A stretch of DNA of 64,000 bases from Mycobacterium sp. 852002-10029_SCH5224772 (GTDB taxonomy: Bacteria; Actinomycetota; Actinomycetes; Mycobacteriales; Mycobacteriaceae), in assembly GCF_001667315.1 (NCBI RefSeq), contig NZ_LZHT01000103.1, positions 59,674 to 123,673 on the forward strand. Reading direction: 5' to 3'. A program made the translations under genes and the position numbers. Below, in pieces: positions 1 through 7,953 of the stretch; within the stretch, counting starts at the first letter, position 1, and each line of letters opens with the position of its first letter. The notes beneath the pieces are model-generated. The model worked only from the letters and a program-made list of their open reading frames with translations. It did not search any database and was not told the DNA's origin.

Positions 1-985
1 CCAACGCGGATGGAATGCCCAGCGCCTTGAAATACGACAGCCGGGCCAAGTGGAGGCAGAAGGTGGCCCCGGCGATCGTCAGCCCCGATCCCAAGATGAT
101 ATGGAAGGTCCCGCGAAACATCGTGTAATAGGCGACTTCTCGGTCCTGGCCGGCCTGACGAGCCTCCTGGTAGCGCCCGATGAGAAAAATCGCGTAATCG
201 GTTCCGGCCGCGATCGCCAACGAGGACAGCATCGCAACGACGAACGTCGAAAAGCCCAATAGGCCAGAGTTCCCCAGGAGCGCGACAAGCCCTCTGGCCG
301 TGCCCATCTCGAAACCCACCATCACGAGAACCAGAAGCATCGTGCTGATGGAACGGTAGGCGATGAAGAGCATGATCATGATGACCACGCCCGTCACGCC
401 CATCATCTTGAACATGCTTTTATCGGCGGCCTCGTTCATGTCCGTCGTCAGCGGTGCCGGGCCGGTGACGTAGACCTTGAGCCCCTTGGGCGGCGCCGAC
501 TTGTCGACGATCTCCCGTACGGCGTCCACGGATTCGTTGCCCAGGGTGCTGCCCTGATTGCCGGCCAAATTGAGTTGGACGTAGGCGGCTTCGCCGTCGC
601 GGCTCTGGACTCCGGCGGCGGTGAGCGGATCTCCCCACACGTTCTGGACGTGCTGCACGTGCTCGGGATCGGCCGCCAGCTTCTTCACCAAGCCGTCGTA
701 ATAGCGGTGCGCTTCCTCTCCGAGCGGCTTATCGCCCTCCACAACGATCATCGCGGTGCTGTCGGAATCCGACTCGTGGAATGTCGCGCCGATGCGCTTG
801 GCGGCGATCATCGCCGGCGCATCTTGAGGTGACATCGTCACCGCGTGATTCCGGGCGACCGACTCGATCGGTGGCACAAGCACATTCAGCGCGACGGTCA
901 ACAGCAGCCATGCCACCAGGATGGGTACGGCGAACCTGCGGACGAACCGCATGAATCTTGGACGAGCGTCGTTGTCGGCGTTCAT
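1..985 (-). CDS. MmpL-family RND transporter, 3' end outside the window
   Basis: This is the N-terminal 328 residues or so of an MmpL protein, a proton-driven inner-membrane exporter of lipids or siderophore-like molecules. The visible part has a first membrane segment near residues 14-34, an external porter domain, and a run of membrane helices from about residue 190 with the family-typical stretch TDYAIFLIGRYQEARQ. The start is the ATG at 985, which overlaps the stop of the upstream mmpS by four bases (ATGA), so the two are translationally coupled. The cargo cannot be told from this fragment. The unusual point is the control region, shared with a CsoR-type regulator on the other strand. Confidence 0.93.
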   Translation of the reverse strand, partial: MNADNDARPRFMRFVRRFAVPILVAWLLLTVALNVLVPPIESVARNHAVTMSPQDAPAMIAAKRIGATFHESDSDSTAMIVVEGDKPLGEEAHRYYDGLVKKLAADPEHVQHVQNVWGDPLTAAGVQSRDGEAAYVQLNLAGNQGSTLGNESVDAVREIVDKSAPPKGLKVYVTGPAPLTTDMNEAADKSMFKMMGVTGVVIMIMLFIAYRSISTMLLVLVMVGFEMGTARGLVALLGNSGLLGFSTFVVAMLSSLAIAAGTDYAIFLIGRYQEARQAGQDREVAYYTMFRGTFHIILGSGLTIAGATFCLHLARLSYFKALGIPSAL

Positions 986-1413
986 CCGGCTTTCACCAGA
1001 CAGGAAGTTTGGGCGTGGCGTCCAGCCGAGGAGCGTTCGTCTTTGACATCACCGTTGACGGTGATGCGGCACCCGATGTCATCGCTATCCCCTTGCGCCA
1101 CAATGCTGGCGATCACGGCGGGCACGGTTGTGGTGACCGTGAGGGTCCACGGCAGGGCGGTGAAGTCCGCCTGTTTCGGCTGTGCGTTCTTGTCGAGGTA
1201 GCTCACGCTTCCTGTTGTGCCGCTGGGTCCGTAGATCTCGTAGGTCACTCGTTTGATGTGCGAGGGCTCCAGCGGTTCGGCGCTGCTGCCCGTCGCGGTA
1301 AAGATCGCGTCGGAGCCGAAAACACCGCGGAGCCGGTCGACGGCGACACCGCCCAGGGCAACCGCCGCCACGACGACGAGCGCCACCCACGTCCGTTTCA
1401 CAAACGTCAACAT
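982..1413 (-). CDS. MmpS-family accessory protein
   Basis: This 143-residue protein has one N-terminal membrane segment (about residues 9-27) and a periplasmic beta-rich domain with MmpS signatures: VTYEIYGPSGT, SVSYLDKNAQP, ALPWTLTV, and a conserved DIGCRITVNG followed by a second Cys near the end (SCLVK). MmpS proteins are partners of the adjacent MmpL pump. It is the first gene of the mmpS-mmpL pair. An AAGGGA ribosome-binding site lies just upstream of the ATG at 1413. Transcription must start in the 65-bp gap to the divergent regulator, where an inverted repeat lies, so regulation by that protein is likely. Confidence 0.93.
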   Translation of the reverse strand: MLTFVKRTWVALVVVAAVALGGVAVDRLRGVFGSDAIFTATGSSAEPLEPSHIKRVTYEIYGPSGTTGSVSYLDKNAQPKQADFTALPWTLTVTTTVPAVIASIVAQGDSDDIGCRITVNGDVKDERSSAGRHAQTSCLVKAG

Positions 1414-1448
1414 CGAGATCCCTTCAAGACTCCTTCGCCATTCAAGAT

Positions 1449-1464
1449 ATACCCTACGGGGTAT
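1449..1464. promoter_or_regulatory. CsoR-type operator between mmpS and the regulator gene
   Basis: The sequence ATACCCTACGGGGTAT has perfect ATACCC/GGGTAT arms around a four-base centre. CsoR/RcnR-family regulators bind sites of this design (TACCC-N4-GGGTA). It lies 15 bp before the regulator start codon and 36 bp before mmpS, and it is followed by a TATAA-like stretch. It is therefore placed to control both directions. Confidence 0.75.
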
Positions 1465-1478
1465 GGTATAAAGAAGTC

Positions 1479-1781
1479 ATGGCAATCGAAGGTAACGGAC
1501 CGCGGAAAGCGGACGTCGCGAGGCATGATCCCGGCGACATCGACGTCGTCCTCACCCGGTTACGCCGGGCCCACGGCCAGCTCGGGGGAGTCATCGCGAT
1601 GATCGAGCAGGGGCGCAGCTGTAAAGACGTCGTCACCCAGCTGGCGGCGGTGTCGAAGGCATTGGATCGCGCCGGCTTCAAAATCATCGCTTCGGGTTTG
1701 CGCGACTGCATCACGCGCTCGGACGATCAGCCGGCCGTGTCGATCGATGAACTGGAGAAACTGTTCTTGAGCCTGGCCTGA
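1479..1781 (+). CDS. CsoR/DUF156-family regulator lacking the copper-ligand His
   Basis: This 100-residue, all-helical DUF156 protein carries the family core LRRAHGQLGGVIAMIEQG and two Cys residues, Cys48 and Cys77, exactly 29 apart as in copper-sensing CsoR (Cys36/Cys65). The third copper ligand of CsoR, a His four residues before the second Cys, is replaced by Gly73. Proteins of the family without this His, such as CstR, sense persulfides or other thiol chemistry, so a thiol or sulfane-sulfur signal is more likely than copper. It starts an apparent operon with a DsbA-like and a DUF302 protein, both of which fit thiol chemistry. It probably represses itself and the divergent mmpS-mmpL. Confidence 0.85.
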   Translation: MAIEGNGPRKADVARHDPGDIDVVLTRLRRAHGQLGGVIAMIEQGRSCKDVVTQLAAVSKALDRAGFKIIASGLRDCITRSDDQPAVSIDELEKLFLSLA

Positions 1782-1811
1782 TAGCTCAGCTGTTACGAAA
1801 GGGAAGGGCGA

Positions 1812-2426
1812 ATGTCCCCCACCGAGAGCGATCACACTGAACCGAAGGTGACGCTGTGGCTAGACCCGGTATGCCCGTTTTCGTGGAACACCGCGCGTTG
1901 GCTACGCGCGGTTGCCGAAGCAACCGGATCGGCCATCGATTGGCAACTGATGAGCCTGGCAGCTCTCAACGAGGGACGGGACCTCACGCCCGCACAGCAG
2001 GCCCGGATGCGTGACTCGCAACAGGTCGGTCGGCTGATGGCCGCCCTCGCCCGCGACCACGGCCCCGCGGGATGGGTGGACGCGTATTTCGCGTTCGGCG
2101 AGCGATACTTCGAGCGTTCCGAGCCCATTGACGCCAATCTCGTCGCGCACGTCTTGATGACGGTGGGGGCCCGTGGCGCCACGGCAGCGGCGGTTTCGGA
2201 CACTTCCTTGGACGGGTTCATCCGGCACCAACATCAAGCGGGCCAAGAGGCGCTGGGTGAAACTGGCGGTAGCCCGATCCTGCGGATCGGCAAACACGCA
2301 TTTTTCGGGCCGGTGCTGACCGCGCTGCCCGATGCCGAAGCCGGCACCGCGCTGTTCGATGCGGTCGCCACGTTGGCCGCAACCCCGCAGTTCGCTCAGT
2401 TGCAGCGACCACGGAGTCGCGCCTAG
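1812..2426 (+). CDS. DsbA-like thioredoxin-fold protein, one active-site Cys
   Basis: This 204-residue protein has the layout of DsbA/FrnE-type oxidoreductases and of mycobacterial mycothiol-dependent reductases: a beta strand leading to DPVCPFSW, a helical insert, and a cis-Pro loop (GGSPILRIG) near residue 155 followed by FFGPVL. The catalytic motif is Cys21-Pro-Phe-Ser24, so the second Cys of the usual CxxC is a Ser. That suggests mycothiol-linked monothiol chemistry instead of dithiol exchange. There is no signal peptide, so it should be cytosolic. It lies 30 bp after the regulator, with GGAAGGG as ribosome-binding site. The substrate is unknown. Confidence 0.8.
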   Translation: MSPTESDHTEPKVTLWLDPVCPFSWNTARWLRAVAEATGSAIDWQLMSLAALNEGRDLTPAQQARMRDSQQVGRLMAALARDHGPAGWVDAYFAFGERYFERSEPIDANLVAHVLMTVGARGATAAAVSDTSLDGFIRHQHQAGQEALGETGGSPILRIGKHAFFGPVLTALPDAEAGTALFDAVATLAATPQFAQLQRPRSRA

Positions 2427-2479
2427 CCCGGTGCGCGACGAAAACTTGGGTAGTTCAAGGGTGAAAAGAGGAGAAACAC

Positions 2480-2881
2480 ATGACATCAGGATTGAGCACC
2501 ACGCTGCACACCTCGTTCGACGACGCGGTGGACCGGACGACAAAGGCACTGGCCGACCAGGGTTTCGGCGTGTTGACCACCATCGACGTGAAAGCCACCC
2601 TGAAGCAAAAGCTCGGCGAGGAGATGGAGAACTATCTCATCCTGGGTGCCTGCAACCCCGGGCTGGCACATCGCGCGCTGGACATCCACCGCCAGATCGG
2701 CCAGTTACTGCCGTGCAACGTGGTGGTGCGTTCCGACCCGGCCGGCGACGGCGATGCCGTTCTGGTCGAGGCGATGGACCCCCAACTCATGGTCACGGTG
2801 ACCGGTAAGGCGGGGGCTCTGCAGGACGTTGCGGACGAGGCCACCACCAGGCTGCAAGCGGCGATCGACGCGCTCGGGTAA
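2480..2881 (+). CDS. DUF302 family protein
   Basis: This 133-residue protein covers one complete DUF302 domain: an N-terminal strand and helix (TSFDDAVDRTTKALADQGFGVLTTIDV), the central YLILGACNPGLAHRAL, and LLPCNVVVR. DUF302 proteins are small and soluble and have no settled biochemical function; they are often found next to sulfur or metal genes. Cys residues occur in the two conserved positions. It is probably co-transcribed with the two genes upstream, with an AGAGGAG-like ribosome-binding site (2467-2473). A membership in a thiol-stress response is inferred from the neighbours only. Confidence 0.82.
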   Translation: MTSGLSTTLHTSFDDAVDRTTKALADQGFGVLTTIDVKATLKQKLGEEMENYLILGACNPGLAHRALDIHRQIGQLLPCNVVVRSDPAGDGDAVLVEAMDPQLMVTVTGKAGALQDVADEATTRLQAAIDALG

Positions 2882-3065
2882 CCAGCCCCTTCGTTTTCGT
2901 CCACGAATTGATCCACGACTTGAACGGCTAAGACGTTGGATTCAAGATCGGCACCGAGTGATAACGGCCCGCACGCTCGTGATCGCGGGCATCGTGGTGG
3001 TGCTGTACGGCATCGCCTAGTGGGCGCCGCGGTCCAGCGAAAGCCGCAATATCCGCGCGCGGGAA

Positions 3066-3239
3066 TCAGCTGTCTTGGCTTCGCGCTTCAGCTCCGGTCT
3101 CGCCGGCGTCGAACGTGTCGTCAGAACCGGCCGCCCCTACGTACGAGCCGTCGTCCTCGCCTGCGGCGGCGCGCGACCGTGCCTCGTGCGTTTCGGCGTC
3201 CACGTCTGATTCGGACTTGTGTCCCTTGCCTTCGAGCAT
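3066..3239 (-). CDS. Small acidic protein, 57 residues
   Basis: This short reading frame begins MLEGKGHKSESDVDAETHE and ends in GAEARSQDS. It is strongly acidic, has no Cys and no hydrophobic segment, and is probably disordered. A good ribosome-binding site (GAAGGAAAG) sits just before the ATG, and the composition is protein-like despite the size. It stands alone, convergent with the DUF302 operon. I do not recognise a function. It resembles in style the acidic DUF5709 protein at 7954, but no clear similarity is visible. The 184 bp to its left and the 289 bp to its right (3240-3528) hold no other convincing gene; the latter ends in the htdZ promoter. Confidence 0.6.
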   Translation of the reverse strand: MLEGKGHKSESDVDAETHEARSRAAAGEDDGSYVGAAGSDDTFDAGETGAEARSQDS

Positions 3240-3528
3240 GCTTTCCTTCCCTGCAGCTCATTGCGTTCAGGTAGGGATTCCCACGTTGCCCACCGTGAAA
3301 CACGCCGGGTGGCTACCGCGCCAGGAAGTCGAGCGGTGCCGGGTGGCGGATGTGGCAGCCGTGTGGCCCGTCGGCGATCACGCACAGTTCGTCCGGCCGA
3401 CCGATCCTGCTGATGCATCCGTGGCGACTCCCGGTCAGGCGTAGTCGGCCCAGGTCCTGTCGGCCTGATGGCCATGTCGCGCGGCCCCGGCGCTATTGTT
3501 GGCAGCCGAAACCCAAGGAGAACACCCA

Positions 3529-3984
3529 ATGCGCACCTTCGAATCAGTCGCCGACCTCACCGCCGCTGCGGGCGAGGCTCTGGGTCACAGTGAGTGGGTC
3601 ACCATCACCCAGGACGACGTCAACCTGTTCGCCGACGCGACCGGCGATCATCAATGGATCCACGTCGACCCGGAGCGAGCCGCCTCGGGCCCGTTCGGCA
3701 AGACCATCGCCCACGGTTTCATGACCCTGGCGCTATTGCCGCAGTTGCAGCACCAGATCTACACCGTCAACGGCATCAAGCTCGCAATCAACTACGGCCT
3801 CAACAAGGTTCGTTTCCCCGCGCCCGTTCCGGTCGGCTCGCGGGTCCGCGCGCAAAGTTCGTTGGTCAGCGTCGACGACGTGGGTAACGGTGCCGTGCAG
3901 GCGACCATATCGACCACCGTCGAGATCGAGGGATCGGCCAAGCCGGCGTGCGTGGCCGAGAGCGTGGTCCGCTTCGTCGCCTGA
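3529..3984 (+). CDS. htdZ: MaoC-like (R)-specific enoyl-CoA hydratase, Rv0130 orthologue
   Basis: This 151-residue single hot-dog protein catalyses hydration of trans-2-enoyl-CoA or the reverse dehydration. The hydratase-2 signature ADATGDHQWIHVDPERA (Asp and His as catalytic pair, about residues 40-45) and the GPFGKTIAHGF helix are present. It matches M. tuberculosis Rv0130 in length and nearly throughout in sequence as I remember it. The start is the ATG with an AAGGAG site at 3515-3520; a longer in-frame extension upstream has no ribosome-binding site. It is convergent with fadE1, as in M. tuberculosis, and may act with acyl-CoA dehydrogenases on the same fatty acyl chains. Confidence 0.95.
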   Translation: MRTFESVADLTAAAGEALGHSEWVTITQDDVNLFADATGDHQWIHVDPERAASGPFGKTIAHGFMTLALLPQLQHQIYTVNGIKLAINYGLNKVRFPAPVPVGSRVRAQSSLVSVDDVGNGAVQATISTTVEIEGSAKPACVAESVVRFVA

Positions 3985-3990
3985 GGCGCT

Positions 3991-5298
3991 TTAGAACTCG
4001 GCGACCGCGTGTTCCAGGCGTTCGGCCAGCCGCGCCTGGGCTTCGGCTCGCCGGGTCGGGATATGAGCCGACGGGAAAGGTGTTGTCACGGGCTCGTATT
4101 CACGAAGGGTGCGGCGGGCCACCGTCATCTTGTGCAGTTCGGTGGCGCCGTCGGCGATGCCCAGCGACTCGGCGGCGACCATCATTTTGACGAAGGGCAT
4201 CTCGTCGGAGACGCCGAGCGCACCGTGCAGGTGCATGGCCCGCTGCGCGACGTCGTGGAGCACCTGCGGCATGGCAACCTTCACTGCCGCGATGTCGCGC
4301 CGCACTTTCTGATAGTCGTGGTGCTTGTCGATCAGCCACGCGGTGCGCAGCACCAGCAGCCGGAACTGCTCGATCTGGATCCAGCTGTCGGCGATCTTCT
4401 CCTGGGTCATCTGGAAATCGGCGAGCCGCCCGTGGCGGGTTTTGCGCGACACCGCCCGTTCGCACATCATGTCGAAGGCGCTGCGCGCCAACGCTATTGT
4501 GCGCATCGCGTGGTGAATCCGGCCGCCACCGAGCCGGGTCTGCGCAATCATGAACGCCTGTCCCTCGCCGCCCAGCACGTGGTCGGCGGGCACCCGCACG
4601 TCGTTGTAGCGGACGTAGGCGTGGCTGGCGCGCTGTGACGATTCCGCACCGACGCCGACGTTGCGCACGATCTCGATGCCCGGCGTCTCGGCCGGCACGA
4701 TGAACAGCGACATCTTGTCGTAGGTGCGGGCTTCGGCGTTGGTGACCGCCATGACGATGAAGAACGACGCGTGTTTCGCGTTGGTGGAGAACCACTTTTC
4801 GCCGTTGATGACCCAGTAGTCGCCGTCGCGGGTGGCCGCGGTGACGAATTGCCCCGGGTCCGAGCCACCCTGCGGTTCGGTCATCGAATAGCAGGAGGTG
4901 ATTTCGCCGTCCAGTAGGGGCTGCAAGTAGCGGGCCTTCTGCTCGTCGGTGCCGAACAGCGCGAGAATCTCGGCGTTGCCGGAATCCGGTGCCTGGCAGC
5001 CGAACACCGACGGCGCCCAGCGGGATCGTCCCAGGATTTCGTTGAGCAGCGCGAGTTTGACCTGACCGAAGCCCTGGCCGCCCAATTCCGGGCGCAGGTG
5101 CGCGGCCCACAGCCCCTGTTCCTTCACCTGCTGTTGCAGGGGCCGCAGGACGGCCATCATCTCGGCGTTCTTTTTGTCATAAGGGTCGAGAGCGACCAGG
5201 TCGAGCGGTTCCAGTTCCTCGGCCATGAATTTTTCAACCCAGTCCAGCTTCGCCTGGTATTCGGGGTCAGTTTCGAAGTCCCACACCGTGGCCACCAT
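3991..5298 (-). CDS. fadE1: Acyl-CoA dehydrogenase, FadE1 (Rv0131c) orthologue
   Basis: This 435-residue flavoenzyme oxidises acyl-CoA to trans-2-enoyl-CoA. The N-terminal helical domain is followed by the FAD-binding middle domain (CYSMTEPQGGSDPGQF, then WVINGEKWFSTNA) and a C-terminal helical domain ending in MHLHGALGVSDEMPF. The frame stays open further upstream through the neighbouring intergenic region, but the protein-like part starts at ATG 5298; a GTG three bases downstream (5295) is an alternative start and spaces the GGGGA site better. It lies between htdZ and an F420 enzyme as in M. tuberculosis. Chain-length specificity is not visible. Confidence 0.93.
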   Translation of the reverse strand: MVATVWDFETDPEYQAKLDWVEKFMAEELEPLDLVALDPYDKKNAEMMAVLRPLQQQVKEQGLWAAHLRPELGGQGFGQVKLALLNEILGRSRWAPSVFGCQAPDSGNAEILALFGTDEQKARYLQPLLDGEITSCYSMTEPQGGSDPGQFVTAATRDGDYWVINGEKWFSTNAKHASFFIVMAVTNAEARTYDKMSLFIVPAETPGIEIVRNVGVGAESSQRASHAYVRYNDVRVPADHVLGGEGQAFMIAQTRLGGGRIHHAMRTIALARSAFDMMCERAVSRKTRHGRLADFQMTQEKIADSWIQIEQFRLLVLRTAWLIDKHHDYQKVRRDIAAVKVAMPQVLHDVAQRAMHLHGALGVSDEMPFVKMMVAAESLGIADGATELHKMTVARRTLREYEPVTTPFPSAHIPTRRAEAQARLAERLEHAVAEF

Positions 5299-5366
5299 TC
5301 CCCGGCGCGACGCCGCGCCGGACTCGTTGATGAAGCCACCCCATCCTAGAGCGGGACGGCAGAGGA

Positions 5367-6065
5367 TCAGTCCTCGCCGCGGGTATCGATAACGCGCTGG
5401 GCGATGTCGATGAGCTTGGTCTGGCTCTCCTGAGACAGCCGACGCAGCAACTCGAAGGCGCGGACGTCGTCGATGCGGTAGCGCTCCATGATGATGCCCT
5501 TGGCCTGCCCGATGCGGTCTCGTGTCGACAGGGCCGATTGCATCTGCCGTCCGTGGCGCCCGGCCATGATCGCCGAGGCGGCGTGCGCGGCGAACACGGT
5601 TCCGATGGTCTCGGCTTCGGTGTCCCACACGTGGGGCCGGAAGCTGAAAAGGTTCAGGGCACCGGCGGTGCGCTCCGCGGTGTACAGCTTGAACGACAGG
5701 CTGCTCAGCACCCCGTGCTCGACGGCCGCCGGCGCGTACTTAGGCCAGCGCGGCTCGTCACGGAGGTCGTCGGTGCGCACGATCGTTTCGTTCAGGGCGG
5801 CGTCGTGACAGGGTCCCTCGGCGAAGTCGTGCTGCAGTTTGTCGAGCTTGGCAACCAGGCTGTCGGTGTCCGCGACCGATTCGAACTCCCCGCCCGCCTT
5901 GAGCAGCAGCACTCCCGCGATATCGGTGGCCGGTATCAGCTCGACCGCGGCGGTGGTCACGTCGGCGAGGACGTCGTCGAGCGAGCGTGGGGTGGCGATC
6001 TCGCGGGCGAGCTCGGCGATGCGCACGGCCAACTCGTGCTTCGAGGCCGGGTCTAAGGACTCCAT
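5367..6065 (-). CDS. GAF-ANTAR regulator, predicted RNA-binding antiterminator
   Basis: This 232-residue protein has an N-terminal GAF sensor domain (about residues 15-155, with FAEGPCHDAALNETIVRTDDL) and a C-terminal ANTAR domain (about 165-225: IGQAKGIIMERYRIDDVRAFELLRRLSQ). ANTAR domains bind paired hairpins in nascent RNA and prevent termination. Mycobacteria carry several such GAF-ANTAR proteins, which respond to redox or metabolic cues. It is 68 bp upstream of fadE1 on the same strand and is not part of the M. tuberculosis Rv0131c-Rv0132c arrangement as I remember it, so it is probably inserted here. The ligand and target RNAs are unknown. Confidence 0.9.
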   Translation of the reverse strand: MESLDPASKHELAVRIAELAREIATPRSLDDVLADVTTAAVELIPATDIAGVLLLKAGGEFESVADTDSLVAKLDKLQHDFAEGPCHDAALNETIVRTDDLRDEPRWPKYAPAAVEHGVLSSLSFKLYTAERTAGALNLFSFRPHVWDTEAETIGTVFAAHAASAIMAGRHGRQMQSALSTRDRIGQAKGIIMERYRIDDVRAFELLRRLSQESQTKLIDIAQRVIDTRGED

Positions 6066-6130
6066 AGGGGCGCATTCTGCACGATGTGCCCCAATGCGTC
6101 ACCCCCGGCGGTGTCGCGATGAGGCTCCGT

Positions 6131-7240
6131 TCAGCGCAACTTCGGCAGGACGTCGGTGCGGTAGAAGTCGATCGCGGCAATCGGGTCGTCTTGGGGAAAG
6201 TGCAGGAAGGGGACCGCGCCGGCGTCGAGCACCCGCTGTACGGCGCTGATGTGGGGGGCCGGGTCAGTGCCGACGGTCCAGTCGGTCAGCACCTTGTCGA
6301 TCGGGTTTGACTGTGCCGCGCGCTGGATCTCGACGGGGTTGGGCTGGTCGACGGCGCCGGCCGTGAAGCGCCACAGCGTGGCGGCGCGGGCCGCCTTGGC
6401 GCTGTCGCCGACGACCGCGAACAATTCGGCGCGTTTGCCCAACGTACCCAGATCACGCCCGGCGGCCTGCGCTCCGGCACCGAAGGCCGCCAACAGTTTT
6501 GGGTCCGCCACATCGTGGGCCTGGGTGATCCAGCCATCCCCGTACTGCCCGGCCAGTTTCGCACTCTTCGGGCCGCCGGCCGCCACGAAGATTGGCGGCG
6601 GTGTGGCCGGGACGTCGTAGAGTTTCAACGAGTTCGTCTGAAAGTATCGACCGGAGAAAGAGATTCGTGATCCGCTCCACAACCGGCGGATCAGGTCGAT
6701 CGCTTCGACCAGCCGGTCATGGCGCTCGGCGTAGTTGCCGTAGGAATTGGTGGTGGCTTGTTCATTGAGTCGCTCGCCGGTGCCGACTCCCAGAAACACC
6801 CTGCCCGGGTTGAGGATTTCCAGCGAGGCGAAGGCATGAGCGACCGTAGCGGGATGGTAGCGGTAGGTCGGGCAGGTCACCCCGGTGCCGAACGAAACGC
6901 GGTTGGTGGCGCTGCCGACCAGCGCCAGCGTGAGCCACGGGAACATCGAATGGCCCTCGTTGTCCTGCCACGGCTGAATGTGGTCGCTGGCCCACACATA
7001 GTGAAAGCCGGCCTCTTCGGCCGCCTGGGCCTGCGTGACCAGCCGGTCGGAGCGGAACTGCTCATGCGAGAGCACGAACCCCACGCCCTTGCCTGAGGGC
7101 GGTGGTGGGCCGGTCGACTTGCCGTGGTCGGCGCCCGGTGTCGCGCAGCCGTCGGACAGCCCGACGGACCCGAGCATGCCCGCGCCGGCGGCCACCCGCC
7201 CGAACGCTCGCCGCGAGATGCGCCTCACCCGGGTCGGCAT
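6131..7240 (-). CDS. fgd2: Tat-exported F420-dependent LLM enzyme, Fgd2/Rv0132c orthologue
   Basis: This 369-residue luciferase-like-monooxygenase-fold protein is close to the F420-dependent glucose-6-phosphate dehydrogenases. The M. tuberculosis orthologue has been described as an F420-dependent hydroxymycolic acid dehydrogenase in the cell envelope. The N-terminus carries a twin-arginine signal (RRISRRAFGRVAAGAGMLGS), followed by a Cys in LSDGC that only loosely fits a lipobox. The F420 region shows FHYVWASDHIQPW and SFGTGVTCPTYRYHPA. I chose ATG 7240 because a GGGGGGG stretch precedes it; an in-frame ATG 12 bases upstream and a GTG at 7264 are alternatives. It is divergent from the GNAT gene by 35 bp. 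Confidence 0.9.
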   Translation of the reverse strand: MPTRVRRISRRAFGRVAAGAGMLGSVGLSDGCATPGADHGKSTGPPPPSGKGVGFVLSHEQFRSDRLVTQAQAAEEAGFHYVWASDHIQPWQDNEGHSMFPWLTLALVGSATNRVSFGTGVTCPTYRYHPATVAHAFASLEILNPGRVFLGVGTGERLNEQATTNSYGNYAERHDRLVEAIDLIRRLWSGSRISFSGRYFQTNSLKLYDVPATPPPIFVAAGGPKSAKLAGQYGDGWITQAHDVADPKLLAAFGAGAQAAGRDLGTLGKRAELFAVVGDSAKAARAATLWRFTAGAVDQPNPVEIQRAAQSNPIDKVLTDWTVGTDPAPHISAVQRVLDAGAVPFLHFPQDDPIAAIDFYRTDVLPKLR

Positions 7241-7275
7241 ACCCCCCCGCATCGCCTCACACACCCACTAGCCTG

Positions 7276-7887
7276 ATGCCGATGACCCCACAGGTCCGCC
7301 CCGCGCTCAAGGCCGACGTCCGTGAACTGTCGCGCACCCTGGCCCGCGCGTTCTACGACGACCCGGTGATGATCTGGCTGATGCCCGACCGGGACAAGCG
7401 CACCGCGCACCTGGCTCGGATGTTCGCGACGATGACCCGCCACCACCATCTGGCCCGCGGCGGCGTGGAGGTGGCCTCCGAGGACTCCGGTGTCGGCGCC
7501 GCGGCGCTGTGGGATCCGCCCGATCAGTGGCAGGAGACGCCCGGTGCGCAGCTGGCGATGACGCCCACGTTCCTCCGGGTCTTCGGGCTGCGCTCGAAGC
7601 GCGGGCGCGCGGTCCAGGAATTGATGAAGAGCGTCCACCCCGAGGAACCGCACTGGTATCTGGCGGTCATCGGCAGCGACCCGGCGGTCCGGGGGAAGGG
7701 ATTCGGTCAGGCGCTGATGAGCTCGCGGCTGGACCGCTGTGACGCCGAATACTGTCCGGCTTACCTCGAGTCGACCAAATCCGAAAACGTCCCGTATTAC
7801 GAGCGTTTCGGCTTCACCGTCACCCGCGAGATCGCCCTGCCCGACGGCGGTCCGAAGATGTGGGCCATGTGGCGGGCGCCGCGGTAG
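7276..7887 (+). CDS. GNAT-family acetyltransferase, Rv0133 orthologue
   Basis: This 203-residue protein has the GNAT fold: an N-terminal strand-helix (VRPALKADVRELSRTLARAFYDDPVM), the acetyl-CoA pyrophosphate loop PAVRGKGFGQALM near residue 135, and the C-terminal YYERFGFTVTREI. It transfers an acyl group from acyl-CoA to an amine; the substrate is unknown. The first ATG (7276) is used; a second ATG two codons on is equally possible. Its position next to the divergent F420 enzyme matches Rv0132c/Rv0133. Confidence 0.9.
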   Translation: MPMTPQVRPALKADVRELSRTLARAFYDDPVMIWLMPDRDKRTAHLARMFATMTRHHHLARGGVEVASEDSGVGAAALWDPPDQWQETPGAQLAMTPTFLRVFGLRSKRGRAVQELMKSVHPEEPHWYLAVIGSDPAVRGKGFGQALMSSRLDRCDAEYCPAYLESTKSENVPYYERFGFTVTREIALPDGGPKMWAMWRAPR

Positions 7888-7953
7888 CCGTGCCGCGGAC
7901 GGGCGCCACGCGCCCGCGTTTAGCCACCCAACCCGGCGGGCAACCGGTTCGGC

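Noticed and set aside
5299..5628. Open frame extending fadE1 by 110 residues
   Set aside because: It runs into the GAF-ANTAR gene on the same strand and reads as low-complexity Arg-rich sequence.
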